Positions 40,413 to 49,405 of a DNA stretch of 64,000 bases are shown one piece after another. The notes below the pieces were generated by a model, which saw nothing but the letters and a program-made list of their open reading frames with translations, was not told where the DNA came from and searched no databases. Position 1 is the stretch's first letter. The number at the start of each line of letters is the position of its first letter. Made by a program: the position numbers and the translations under genes. Origin of the DNA: Streptomyces bottropensis ATCC 25435 (GTDB taxonomy: Bacteria; Actinomycetota; Actinomycetes; Streptomycetales; Streptomycetaceae); NCBI RefSeq assembly GCF_000383595.1, contig NZ_KB911581.1, positions 2,013,342 to 2,077,341 on the forward strand, read 5' to 3'.

Positions 40413-42581
40413 ATGGTGGACGGAACGGCTGGTCAGGGGGCAAGCGCGATGGACAGCGACGGGACGCGGGACGCGCGGGGCACGCATGCGAATCCTGTGC
40501 CGCGCCCGGCGGGGCCACCCGAGGGGCCCACGATGCCCCCTCGGCCCGCGCGTGCACCAGGGGTTCCTCCGATGCCGGACGGGTCTTCCTTCCTCGAGTG
40601 GCTGCGGGCACCGAGACCGGACGCCGCACCAGGCGTTTGGCGGTTCGGACACACGCCCCGTCCCGACGAGGAGCCCGAGGAGATTCCCAAACGCCAGCTC
40701 ATCGGCGGGGCTCTCATCGCTTTCCTGGTGGGATGGCTCGTCTGGTCATTGCTGCAGAACGGCTACCTCGGCTACTGGTGGTGGATCCCGCTCGACCTGA
40801 TCGCGCCCGACTCCTGGCAAGGCGGCTCCGGTGAGGGTGGTCAGGTCGGTACCTTCATCCTGTATCGGGGCTACGAGCTGCTCGTGGCGCTGCTGATCCT
40901 GATCGCGGTGGCCAGGCTGGGTCGCTGGGGCGAGGTCTGGCGCCGTTTCGTCTCACCCCGGCTGCGCGGTCGGCCGCCGGAGCGGACGGCCCTCGCCGAT
41001 CAGGACGACCCCGCCCAGTGGAACCAGCTTCGCCAGGCCGGGGCCCTCGACGCCGCCGAGCGGCTGGTCGTGGAGGGGGCCGCCGGGCTCATGCGGGACG
41101 TGGATCATGCGCGGATCATGCGGGCGTGGCAGGGCGTGCGCAGCGGGCGGCACAGCCTGGCGACGTTCACCGGCGCGGTCCTGAAGGACGGTGCGGCGGC
41201 GTGTCTGCACCCGTCCGGGGAGCGGGACCTGCCTGCCCGGCTCGCCCGGCACGACCTGGTCACCGGCCAGGTCCGCCTGGGCGGCACCGTCGACGACCCG
41301 CGCAACCCCTACGCCTACCGGGGCACGGGCCTCGCCCTGGGCCCCGACCTGCTCGGCACGTCCCTGCTCGCCGTCGGACCCGCCGGATCGGGCAAGACCG
41401 GCAGCGTGGTCTGGCCCGTCGCCGAGTCGCTGTGTCTGCACGCGCTCGCCGGGCGGGCCGCGGTGGTGGTCGTGGGGGCGGCGGGAGCGGGCCTCGGGCC
41501 GGCCGACGCGTACGACGTCGTGGTGCGGATCGGGAACCCGGAGTCCGTCTACGACCTCGACCTCTACGGGGGGACCACGGACCCCGACGAGGCCGCGGCC
41601 GTCCTCGCGGAGGCGCTCGTTGGCGACCTGGCCGACCCGCACCCCGGCGGCGACAGCCGGCGCTCCACCACCGTCCTCGCCCAGCTGCTCGGCCCGTACC
41701 GCGCGGTGCACGGGCGGTTCCCCTCGGTGCCGCAGCTGCGCCAGCTGCTCGACGGCTCACCCGGCCCGCTGGGCGAGCTGCGCAAGGGCCTCCAGGCCGC
41801 CGGACAGGAGTCCCTGCTGCGCGAGCTGGACGCGCGGGAACGCCAGCTCGGGCACCCCGGGGACGTCGGTTCCGTTCTCGCCGACCGGGTCGCGCTCCTC
41901 GACCGGCCCGCCTTCGCCACGTTCTTCGACACCTCAGGCCAGTCCCGGCCGTTCTCCCTGCGCGCCCTCGACCACCCGGTACGGGTCCGTATCGACCTCC
42001 CCGAGCGCGGCCACTCCGACGCCTCGCGCATCCTGGCGCGGCTGGTGCTCGCGCAGTTCACCGCGAGCGTCGCCGTCCGGGAGGACCGGTCGCTGTTCGC
42101 CTGCCTCGTGCTGGACGACGCCACCGGGGTCGTCACGCCGGAGGCCGTCCGCGGCATCCAGCGGCTGCGCTCGACCAACGCGGGCACGGTCCTCACCCTC
42201 CGCACCCTCGACGACGTGCCCCGGCCACTGCGCGGGCCGCTTCTCGGCGCCACCGGCTGCCGGATGGCGCTGTCCGGGCTCACCCCGTGGGACGGGCAGG
42301 ACTTCGCCGAGGTCTGGGGCAAGGAGTGGACCGAGGCGCGGGACGTCACCGACCGGCAGATCATCGCCGACTCCCCGGCGGGCAAGGCCTGGCACGCGCT
42401 GCGCCGGATGATCACCGGCCACGCGCCGACCGCGCGCGCCGTGACCGTACGGCAGGTCGAGCGGGAGCGCTGGTCCGCCTCCGAACTGGCGCACGGCGTG
42501 CCGCCGGGCCACGCGGTGCTGTCGCTGACGACCGTGCGGGGCGAGCACGCGCCGCCGCTGCTGGTGGATCTGCGGGGCTGA
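40413..42581 (+). CDS. Membrane-anchored VirD4/TraG-like ATPase without a secretion operon
   Basis: A 722-residue protein with a Pro-rich N-terminus (~1-90), two membrane helices (~97-117 and ~146-168) and a large cytoplasmic P-loop domain. Walker A is GPAGSGKT at 322-329 and a Walker B candidate is FACLVLDDATG. Downstream, LRSTNAGTVLTLRTLDDV resembles the sensor region of VirD4/TraG/FtsK-type ATPases. The two-helix-plus-ATPase layout is that of a type IV coupling protein, but no relaxase or type IV secretion genes lie nearby. Start: ATG 40413 is the longest; ATG 40449 has a better-placed AGGGGG. Function unknown. Confidence 0.75.
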   Translation: MVDGTAGQGASAMDSDGTRDARGTHANPVPRPAGPPEGPTMPPRPARAPGVPPMPDGSSFLEWLRAPRPDAAPGVWRFGHTPRPDEEPEEIPKRQLIGGALIAFLVGWLVWSLLQNGYLGYWWWIPLDLIAPDSWQGGSGEGGQVGTFILYRGYELLVALLILIAVARLGRWGEVWRRFVSPRLRGRPPERTALADQDDPAQWNQLRQAGALDAAERLVVEGAAGLMRDVDHARIMRAWQGVRSGRHSLATFTGAVLKDGAAACLHPSGERDLPARLARHDLVTGQVRLGGTVDDPRNPYAYRGTGLALGPDLLGTSLLAVGPAGSGKTGSVVWPVAESLCLHALAGRAAVVVVGAAGAGLGPADAYDVVVRIGNPESVYDLDLYGGTTDPDEAAAVLAEALVGDLADPHPGGDSRRSTTVLAQLLGPYRAVHGRFPSVPQLRQLLDGSPGPLGELRKGLQAAGQESLLRELDARERQLGHPGDVGSVLADRVALLDRPAFATFFDTSGQSRPFSLRALDHPVRVRIDLPERGHSDASRILARLVLAQFTASVAVREDRSLFACLVLDDATGVVTPEAVRGIQRLRSTNAGTVLTLRTLDDVPRPLRGPLLGATGCRMALSGLTPWDGQDFAEVWGKEWTEARDVTDRQIIADSPAGKAWHALRRMITGHAPTARAVTVRQVERERWSASELAHGVPPGHAVLSLTTVRGEHAPPLLVDLRG

Positions 42582-42716
42582 ACGGCGGGCCGCAGTGCCG
42601 GTCGGTTCCAGCCGATCGGTGTGCGGTGCGGAGGGCTCCTGACCGTACGGTGAGGCAGAATCGGGGCAGGCCGTTCATACGCGGCGGCCAAAAGCCCCCG
42701 TCGACGTGAAGGTCCC

Positions 42717-44339
42717 ATGCCCCCCACGCTCGCCTCGCTCGTCCACCACTCCACGCTCAAGCTGACCGTGCGGGCGGGGGAGGACCGCCTGGACGTACCG
42801 GTGCGCTGGGCGCACGCCAGTGAGCTGGCCGACCCCGTGCCGTACATGGAGGGCGGGGAGCTGCTGCTGATCACCGCGCTGAAACTGGACGCGGAGGACC
42901 CGGAGGCGATGCGGCGCTATGTACGCCGGTTGGTGGGCGCCGGGGTCGTCGGGCTCGGTTTCGCCGTCGGGGTGCACTACGAGGACATCCCCGAGGCGCT
43001 CGTCGCGGCGGCCGAGAGGGAGGGGCTGCCCCTGCTCGAAGTGCCCCGGCGTACGCCCTTCCTCGCCATCAGCAAGGCCGTGTCGGCCGCCATCGCCGCC
43101 GAGCAGTACCGGGCGGTCACGGCGGGGTTCGCCGCCCAGCGGGAACTCACCCGGCAGGCGTTGACCGACGGCCCCGAGGGGCTGCTCGGCGCGCTCGCCG
43201 GGCAGGTCGACGGGTGGGCAGCCCTGTACGACGCCTCCGGCGCGGTCGTCGCGGTGGCGCCCGAGTGGGCGGAGCGGCGGGCCGGCCGGCTCATCGCCGA
43301 CGTCGAACGGCTGCGCGACCGGCCCGCGCCGGCCAGCGCGGTCGTCGGCGGCGAGGACCGCGTCGAACTGCACTCGCTCGGCGGCGGACGCCGAGCCCGT
43401 GCCGCCCTCGCCGTCGGGACGGCGGCGGCCCTCGGCACGGCCGAGCGGTACGCCGTGCACTCCGCGATCGCCCTGCTGACCCTCACCACGGAGCGGTCGC
43501 GTCCGCTGCACGCCGCCGAGCAGCGGATCGGCGCGGCGGTGCTGCGGATGCTGCTGGCCGGAGAGTGCGACCATGCGCGCGCCGTCGCCGGGGATCTGTA
43601 CGGGGAGCTGCTGGACGCTCCCTTCCGGCTGATCCTCGCGGAGTCCACCTCGTCGTCGGTCGCCACCGGCCCGGGGGGTGACCTGCTCGGACAGCTCGTC
43701 GAGGTCGTGGAGGCGGCCGCCGCGCGGGCCGGGGAGGCGGTGCTCGTCGTGCCCGACGGGGAGCGGCTGGTGGTGCTCGCCGTGGACGGGGGTGCGGCCG
43801 TGGACGCGTGCGGGGCGTTCGCGGTGGAGCTGGAGACGGCGCGGGCGGCCGGGCGGGAACCGGTGTCCGGGGGCGGCTCCGTCCCCGTCCCCGTTTCCGT
43901 CGACGAGGAGGAACTCGTCGTCGGGCTGTCCGCGCCCGCCGGGCCGATCGCGGCCGCCGCCGCGTACAAGCAGGCCGAGCAGGCGCTGGCCGTGGCCCGG
44001 AGACGGGGGCGGTGTCTCGTCGAGCACGAGGAGCTGGCGGCGGGGTCCGTGTTGCCGTTGCTCGGTGACGATGCGGTGCGGGCGTTCGCGGACAGTCTGC
44101 TGCGGCCGCTTCGTGAGCACGACGCGACCGGGCGGGGGGATCTTGTCGCTTCGCTGCGGGCGTGGTTGTCGCGGCATGGGCAGTGGGACGCGGCTGCCGC
44201 GGATCTGGGGGTGCACCGGCATACGTTGCGCTATCGGATGCGGCGGGTGGAGGAGATCGTGGGGCGGTCGCTCGATGATCCCGATGTGCGGATGGAGTTG
44301 TGGCTGGCGTTGAAGGCGACCGCTGCCGCGGGGGAGTAA
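42717..44339 (+). CDS. PucR-family transcriptional regulator
   Basis: A 540-residue regulator. The N-terminal PucR domain (about residues 5-125; VRWAHASELADPVPYMEGGE, LLLITALKLD) is followed by a GGDEF-like middle part and a C-terminal helix-turn-helix (HTH_30) at ~485-535 (LRAWLSRHGQWDAAAADLGV, then HRHTLRYRMRRVEEIVG). PucR-type proteins control purine or amino acid catabolism. Its place near gabT and upstream of an aldehyde dehydrogenase suggests control of GABA or amine use, which is inference only. Confidence 0.88.
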   Translation: MPPTLASLVHHSTLKLTVRAGEDRLDVPVRWAHASELADPVPYMEGGELLLITALKLDAEDPEAMRRYVRRLVGAGVVGLGFAVGVHYEDIPEALVAAAEREGLPLLEVPRRTPFLAISKAVSAAIAAEQYRAVTAGFAAQRELTRQALTDGPEGLLGALAGQVDGWAALYDASGAVVAVAPEWAERRAGRLIADVERLRDRPAPASAVVGGEDRVELHSLGGGRRARAALAVGTAAALGTAERYAVHSAIALLTLTTERSRPLHAAEQRIGAAVLRMLLAGECDHARAVAGDLYGELLDAPFRLILAESTSSSVATGPGGDLLGQLVEVVEAAAARAGEAVLVVPDGERLVVLAVDGGAAVDACGAFAVELETARAAGREPVSGGGSVPVPVSVDEEELVVGLSAPAGPIAAAAAYKQAEQALAVARRRGRCLVEHEELAAGSVLPLLGDDAVRAFADSLLRPLREHDATGRGDLVASLRAWLSRHGQWDAAAADLGVHRHTLRYRMRRVEEIVGRSLDDPDVRMELWLALKATAAAGE

Positions 44340-44713
44340 GGCGTACTTTTCCGCCCCCGCCGCCCCTACCCGTCCCTCCCCAGGGGCTGCGCCCCTTCGA
44401 CCCCCAGCCGCGGGTCCGGTGGGGGCTGGTCGCGCAGTTCCCCGCGCCCTTGAAGAGCAGGGGCTGCGCCCACTGCTCTTCAAGGGCGCGGGGCCGCAGC
44501 AGCACTCGGGTCCTCAGGGGCGCGGGGAAGCGCGCGAGGAGCCCCACCGGCCCGCAGCCGCTTCACCACCCCACCCCAGGCCGATCCACCCCTCCAATCC
44601 GGCGCACCCCCCAGCCGTAGTCATACGTGCCGGACAAGCGCCCCCTCGCCGTCCCGGCTCTACCGTGGAGCCGGAAGACGACATGTGTACCCACCGAAGG
44701 GCCGGGAACGACT
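44340..44713. repeat. Complex dispersed palindromic repeat (large element)
   Basis: The gap between the pucR-like gene and the next aldehyde dehydrogenase contains nested inverted repeats. The inner stem is a perfect 21 bp: the arm at 44440-44460 pairs with 44473-44493. The outer arms, about 44416-44448 and 44517-44550, also pair with few mismatches. A small GGGGCTGCGCCCC palindrome lies near 44384-44396. Part of the sequence recurs at 53330-53444. Such GC-rich palindromic units are widespread between streptomycete genes; this one could act as a terminator. No gene is evident in the rest of the gap. Confidence 0.8.
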
Positions 44714-46165
44714 ATGACCGCCACTACCGCCTTCTGGCTCGCCGGCCGTCGGGCCACCGGTGAGACCACGTTCGATGTGACGTCGCCCTGGGACGGCCGC
44801 CTGGTCGCAGCGGTGAGCGTGCCGACGGACGAGCAGGTCGAAGAGGCCGTGGCCGCCGCGTACGCCGTACGGGACGAGTTCGCGGCGACGCCCGCGCACG
44901 TGCGGGCCGCCGTGCTCGACCACGTCAGCAGGAGTCTCGTCGAGCGGACCGAGGAGATCGCGCAGCTGATCTCCGCCGAGAACGGCAAGCCGATCAAGTG
45001 GGCGCGCGGCGAGGTCGGCCGTGCGGTCTCGGTGTTCCGGTTCGCGGCCGAGGAAGCCCGGCGGTTCAACGGCGGCGAGGCGCAGCGGCTCGACACCGAC
45101 CTGGGCGGACAGGGGCGCCTCGCCCTCACGCGCCGCTTCCCCAAGGGCGTCGTCCTCGGGATCGCGCCCTTCAACTTCCCGCTCAACCTCTGCGCCCACA
45201 AGATCGCCCCGGCGATCGCGGCCGGTGTGCCGATCATCCTGAAGCCCGCCCCGGCGACGCCCCTGTCCGGGCTGATCATCGGTGAGCTGCTCGCGGACGC
45301 GGCGACCGCGCTGCCCGCCGGTTCCTGGAGCATCCTGCCGGTCGCGAACGACCGTATGCCCGCCCTCGTCCAGGACGAGCGGCTGCCCGTGATCTCCTTC
45401 ACCGGGTCCGAGAAGGTCGGCTACGCGATCATGGACTCGGCGCCGCGCAAGCACTGCACCCTGGAGCTGGGCGGCAACGGCGCGGCGGTCGTGCTCGCCG
45501 ACTACGCGAGCGACGAGGACCTCGACTGGGCCGCCGGCCGCATCGCGACCTTCTCGAACTACCAGGGCGGCCAGTCCTGCATCTCCGTGCAGCGGGTGAT
45601 CGCGGACGCGTCCGTGTACGACCGGCTGCTGCCGCGCATCGTCGCCGCGGTCGAGGCGCAGGTGACCGGCGACCCGTCCGACGGCGCGACCGACGTGGGG
45701 CCGCTGGTCAGCGAGGACGCCGCCAAGCGGGTCGAGGCATGGGTGCGGGAGGCGGTCGACGCCGGCGCCACGCTGCTCACCGGCGGCAAGCGCGACGGCG
45801 CCTCGTACGCGCCGACCGTCCTCACCGACGTGCCCGCCGACGTGAGCGTCTCCTGCGAGGAGGTCTTCGGGCCCGTCCTCACCGTGCGGAAGGTGGAGGG
45901 GGAGGCCGCGGCCTTCGCCGCCGTCAACGACTCCAAGTACGGCCTCCAGGCGGGCGTCTTCACCCACGACCTGCAGACCGCCTTCCGCGCCCACCGGACC
46001 CTGGAGGTCGGCGGCGTGGTCATCGGTGACGTGCCGTCCTACCGCGCCGACCAGATGCCCTACGGCGGGGTGAAGCAGTCCGGTGTCGGGCGGGAAGGTG
46101 TGCGCTTCGCCATGGACGACTACACCTACGAGCGGGTGATGGTGCTGACGGGGCTCCAGCTCTGA
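44714..46165 (+). CDS. Aldehyde dehydrogenase of the lactaldehyde/semialdehyde-type branch
   Basis: A 483-residue ALDH-superfamily enzyme of a different branch from the two aminobutyraldehyde-type enzymes. Landmarks are the Asn in APFNFPLNLCAHKIAPAIAA, LKPAPATPLSG, the Glu in LELGGNGAAVVL, and the catalytic Cys in NYQGGQSCISVQRVI. The QSCISVQR context is typical of phosphonoacetaldehyde, lactaldehyde and related dehydrogenases. ATG at 44714 begins the conserved MTATTAFWLAGRR part; the frame is open further upstream in repeat-like sequence. Succinic semialdehyde, the GabT product, is a possible substrate but this is not shown by sequence. Confidence 0.87.
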   Translation: MTATTAFWLAGRRATGETTFDVTSPWDGRLVAAVSVPTDEQVEEAVAAAYAVRDEFAATPAHVRAAVLDHVSRSLVERTEEIAQLISAENGKPIKWARGEVGRAVSVFRFAAEEARRFNGGEAQRLDTDLGGQGRLALTRRFPKGVVLGIAPFNFPLNLCAHKIAPAIAAGVPIILKPAPATPLSGLIIGELLADAATALPAGSWSILPVANDRMPALVQDERLPVISFTGSEKVGYAIMDSAPRKHCTLELGGNGAAVVLADYASDEDLDWAAGRIATFSNYQGGQSCISVQRVIADASVYDRLLPRIVAAVEAQVTGDPSDGATDVGPLVSEDAAKRVEAWVREAVDAGATLLTGGKRDGASYAPTVLTDVPADVSVSCEEVFGPVLTVRKVEGEAAAFAAVNDSKYGLQAGVFTHDLQTAFRAHRTLEVGGVVIGDVPSYRADQMPYGGVKQSGVGREGVRFAMDDYTYERVMVLTGLQL

Positions 46166-46215
46166 GCGCCGTCGGACCGATCGCCGGCCCTCGATCCCCG
46201 ACCAACCCTAGCTTG

Positions 46216-46238
46216 TGACAATCATTTTCATGTAGTCT
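46216..46238 (+). promoter_or_regulatory. Zur-box-like palindrome in an apparent orphan promoter
   Basis: TGACAATCATTTTCA (46216-46230) differs at one base from TGAAAATCATTTTCA, the typical streptomycete Zur operator. TAGTCT at 46233-46238 could be a -10 element. The next structure downstream is the terminator at 46257-46298, and no gene starts between the converging genes on either side. Confidence 0.5.
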
Positions 46239-46256
46239 CGGGTCGGATCCCGGGAT

Positions 46257-46298
46257 GAAGGGGCCCGGCACCGATGCCTTCCGGTGCCGGGCCCCTTC
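46257..46298. terminator. Strong bidirectional terminator between aldehyde dehydrogenase and GH3 genes
   Basis: The arms 46257-46273 and 46282-46298 pair perfectly over 17 bp (GAAGGGGCCCGGCACCG and its complement) around an 8-base loop. The stem's own A and T pairs give a short T-rich tail. It lies between converging genes. Confidence 0.85.
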
Positions 46299-46322
46299 TG
46301 TGTGCCGGCTCGCTCCGGACCC

Positions 46323-49175
46323 TCAACCGGAGAAGCCGACGTGCGCCAGCCGCAGTGGGCCGCGCAGCACTAGGCGGACGTCGTGCGTCCCGGCCGCCGA
46401 GGCGGCGGCGCGCAGGGTCGTGTACGCGTACGGACCCGCGGTGGGCGGGTCGAGCGTCAGGGTGGTCAGTACCGGGCCGCCCACGAGCGAGACCTCGACG
46501 CTTCCCGTCCCCGCCGCCTCCACCGCGATCTCGGTGACGCCCGCTCCGAAGTCGCAGGCGCGGTAGAGGAGTTCACCGGGGCCGTCGCCGGCCGGTGTCA
46601 CCGCGTCGCCGGACACCTTCGTGCGGTCGACGATCTCCGTGCCCCGCTGTTCGTCGAAGTCCGCCGCGCCCAGGCCGTGGGTCACGACCGGGCGTGGGGC
46701 GACCGGTTCGCCGTCGACGGTGACGGTCGTACGCAGGCGGATGTCCTCGCTGGACGCACCCGCCAGCAGTTCGTAGGCGCCCGGCTCCCGATGCCAGGCG
46801 CCGTGGGCCACGTCCCAGAACTCCAGTACGGAGAGCGGGAGCCGGAAGGTCAGCTCCGTCGAGGCGCCGGGGGCGAGCGTGATCCGGCGGTGGCCGGCCA
46901 GCTCGCGGCGCGGGCGTGGGACCGACGGGCTCTCGGCGCGCACGTAGAGCTGGGCGACCTCGTCGGCGGTCACCGTGCCCGTGTTGGTGACGGTGAAGGA
47001 GATCGTCAGATCGCCGTCCCCCAGCCGGGCGGTCAGGTTTCCGTACGCGAACTCCGCGTAGGACAGGCCGTGGCCGAACGGGAACAGCGGGGTGCCCTCG
47101 AAGTAGAGGTACGTCTGGCGGGCGCCGATCACGTCGTAGTCGAGGAGGCCGGGGAGGTCGGCGTCGGCCGCGTACCAGGTCTGCGGGAGGCGGCCCGCGG
47201 GGGAGACGTCACCGGCGAGGACGCGGGCCAGGGCGGTGCCCGCGGCCTGGCCGCCGTGCGCGGTCCACATGACGGCGGGCAGGCCGGCGGGGTCGACGGC
47301 ATAGGGGTAGGCCGAGACCAGGACCAGCGCCGTGTTCGGGTTGGCGGCGCGGGCCGCGCGCAGCAGCCGTTCCTGGTGGGCGGGGAGGGCGAGGGTCGTA
47401 CGGTCCTCGGTCTCGCGGCCGTTGATGTGCGGGTCGTTGCCCGCGACCACGAGGACCACGTCGGCCTCGGCGGCCACCCGTGCGACGGCGGTCTCGCCGC
47501 GCTCGGTCACGACCAGGTCGAAGATTTCCGGATTGCCGTCGGCAACCTTTACTCCGTCGGCGCCGACAGTGACGTACCGGCCGGTTCCCAGGTGCTTGAG
47601 GAGGTGCCCCTTCCCGTGGGGTTCGCAGGGCTCCAGGCGGAACGTCTCCTGGACGATCCAGCCGCCCGGCTGGTCGGCGGAGGCGCGCAGGAAGCCGTCG
47701 TCGGCGACCGAGAGATAGCGGCCGTCCGGCGCGCGCAGCGTGAGCACGTCCTCGCCCCAGTCGACGAGGGCCAGTTCGGTGCCGTCCGGGTCGGTGGTGA
47801 GCGGCGACAGATCGGTACGGCCGGCCAGGAGCGCCGGATCGAGCGCCCCCTGTGCGCCGCGCACCTCGTCGGCGGCCTCGGGCGCCTCGGGGACGAACAC
47901 GAACGCGCCGGTGGACTGCGCCCGCAGACGCACCCGGTCCACGCCCTCCGCGAACGTCACGCGCTCGGCGCCGAAGCGGTCGTACAGGCCTTCGAGCGGG
48001 GTCGAGCGGTGCAGGAGGGTGCCGCTGTACCAGTCGAGCTTGCACTCGTCGGCGAGCAGACCGACGACGGCGATACGGGTGTCGGCGGCGAGGGGGAGCA
48101 GGTCGCCCTCGTTCTTCAGCAGGACCACCGCCCCTTCCGCGGCCTCCTGGGCGAGGGCGCGGTGGGCCGGGGTGTCGAAGTCCTTGACGTCGGCGTACGG
48201 GTCGCGGCCGGGGTCGAACTCGCCCAGGCGGAAGCGGACCGAGAGCTGTCGGCGGACCGCCTCGTCGATGTCGGCCGGGGTCAGCAGGGAGCGGGCCAGG
48301 GCACCCCGGACGCGGTCGGTCATCGTCGAACCGTCCGTGCCGTGGTCGGTGAAGCTGTCGACCCCGGCGCGCAGCGAGGCGGCGGTCGCCTCCTCGTGGG
48401 TGTCGAAGTAGTGCTCGGAGTCGACCAGGTTCGTCGGCGCCCCCGCGTCCGAGCAGACCAGCAGGGGCTCGTCGGTCCAGGTCCGCAGGTGCTCCGCCAG
48501 GTGCGGCGAGACGTGGTTGGGGCGGCCGTTGACCAGGTTGTACGCGGGCATGACGCCGGCCACCGCGCCCGCCTCGACGGTCTCGCGGAAGGCGCGCAGG
48601 TCGTACTCGTGCAGGACGCGGGGGCGGACCGAGGAGGAGGTGGTGGAGCGGTCGGTCTCGTTGTTGTGCGCCAGCCAGTGCTTGAGGGCCGGGGCCGTGC
48701 GCCAGTACGTGGGGTGGTCGCCGCGCAGGCCGCGGGTGTACGCGGTCGCGATCGCCGAGGTCAGCCGTGGGTCCTCGGAGTAGCCCTCCTCGTTGCGGCC
48801 CCACAGGGGGTGGCGCAGCAGATTGACCGTCGGGGACCAGACGTTGAGGCCGACGCGGTCGTCGCGCGCCCGCATCGCGCGCACCTCGGTGGACACGGCC
48901 TCGCCCACCCGGCGCACGAGGTCCTCGTTCCAGGTCGCGCCGAGGCCGACGGCCTGCGGGAACACCGTCGCGGGACCCATCCACGCCACCCCGTGCAGCG
49001 CCTCCTGGCCGGTGCGGAAGGCGGCCACCCCGAGACGGTCGACGGCGGGCGCGAACTGGTGCAGGAACGCGATCCTCTCGTCCGGGGTGAGCCGCTGGAG
49101 CAGGTCGTCGATGCGCTTCGCGAGCGGCAACTGCGGATCGCGGAAAGGTGGCGTGGGGGTCGTCTCTGCGGTCAC
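46323..49175 (-). CDS. Glycoside hydrolase family 3 beta-glycosidase (cytoplasmic)
   Basis: About 950 residues with the GH3 two-domain core: KHWLAHNNETDR substrate-binding motif, nucleophile Asp in LLVCSDAGAP (about residue 243), the alpha/beta sandwich with VVLVVAGNDPHINGRETEDR, and a C-terminal fibronectin-III-like domain (ELTFRLPLSVLEFWD). A ~110-residue beta-trefoil-like insert (RAPDGRYLSVADDG, LLKHLGTGRYVTVGADG) interrupts the second domain. No signal peptide is seen, so it is intracellular. GTG at 49175 is chosen because AAAGGGAT precedes it; the longer frame from 49232 would translate through an operator. Beta-glucosidase is likely; beta-xylosidase is possible. Confidence 0.9.
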   Translation of the reverse strand: MTAETTPTPPFRDPQLPLAKRIDDLLQRLTPDERIAFLHQFAPAVDRLGVAAFRTGQEALHGVAWMGPATVFPQAVGLGATWNEDLVRRVGEAVSTEVRAMRARDDRVGLNVWSPTVNLLRHPLWGRNEEGYSEDPRLTSAIATAYTRGLRGDHPTYWRTAPALKHWLAHNNETDRSTTSSSVRPRVLHEYDLRAFRETVEAGAVAGVMPAYNLVNGRPNHVSPHLAEHLRTWTDEPLLVCSDAGAPTNLVDSEHYFDTHEEATAASLRAGVDSFTDHGTDGSTMTDRVRGALARSLLTPADIDEAVRRQLSVRFRLGEFDPGRDPYADVKDFDTPAHRALAQEAAEGAVVLLKNEGDLLPLAADTRIAVVGLLADECKLDWYSGTLLHRSTPLEGLYDRFGAERVTFAEGVDRVRLRAQSTGAFVFVPEAPEAADEVRGAQGALDPALLAGRTDLSPLTTDPDGTELALVDWGEDVLTLRAPDGRYLSVADDGFLRASADQPGGWIVQETFRLEPCEPHGKGHLLKHLGTGRYVTVGADGVKVADGNPEIFDLVVTERGETAVARVAAEADVVLVVAGNDPHINGRETEDRTTLALPAHQERLLRAARAANPNTALVLVSAYPYAVDPAGLPAVMWTAHGGQAAGTALARVLAGDVSPAGRLPQTWYAADADLPGLLDYDVIGARQTYLYFEGTPLFPFGHGLSYAEFAYGNLTARLGDGDLTISFTVTNTGTVTADEVAQLYVRAESPSVPRPRRELAGHRRITLAPGASTELTFRLPLSVLEFWDVAHGAWHREPGAYELLAGASSEDIRLRTTVTVDGEPVAPRPVVTHGLGAADFDEQRGTEIVDRTKVSGDAVTPAGDGPGELLYRACDFGAGVTEIAVEAAGTGSVEVSLVGGPVLTTLTLDPPTAGPYAYTTLRAAASAAGTHDVRLVLRGPLRLAHVGFSG

Positions 49176-49211
49176 GTGGGGATCCCTTTGCGGTGGAACG
49201 ACGAGGCGCTT

Positions 49212-49225
49212 TCGAAGCGCTTCGA
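49212..49225. promoter_or_regulatory. LacI-type operator in the GH3 promoter
   Basis: TCGAAGCGCTTCGA is a perfect 14-bp palindrome with the central GCGC step common in LacI-family operators. On the minus strand a consensus TTGACA -35 lies at 49249-49254 and a weak -10 (GAGCAT) at 49225-49230, 18 bases away. The operator would therefore cover the -10 and start point. An identical copy is at 49406. Confidence 0.75.
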
Positions 49226-49405
49226 TGCTCATTCGACGGTGGGGCGGGTGTCAAGAGACCAAGGCGCAACAGATCCGTTTCCGCACCGTCATACAGGCCG
49301 GGAGAGCGAAGGTCGGAAGGGGTCGCTCCAGTCCTTCGCACCTCTGAGGAATCTGTGGATCGACCCTTGTGCACCCCCGGTCGTTCACTTAACCTCGCAG
49401 CAACA

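Noticed and set aside
40413..42581. Integrated conjugative element
   Set aside because: Only one VirD4-like gene; no integrase, attachment-site tRNA, relaxase or spread genes nearby.
44340..44713. Possible insertion sequence because of long inverted repeats
   Set aside because: No transposase frame and no room for one; the structure fits a non-coding palindromic element.
49176..49232. Upstream ATG for the GH3 protein (MSIEALRK...)
   Set aside because: These codons lie on the TCGAAGCGCTTCGA operator and the predicted transcription start; the GTG at 49175 has a ribosome binding site.
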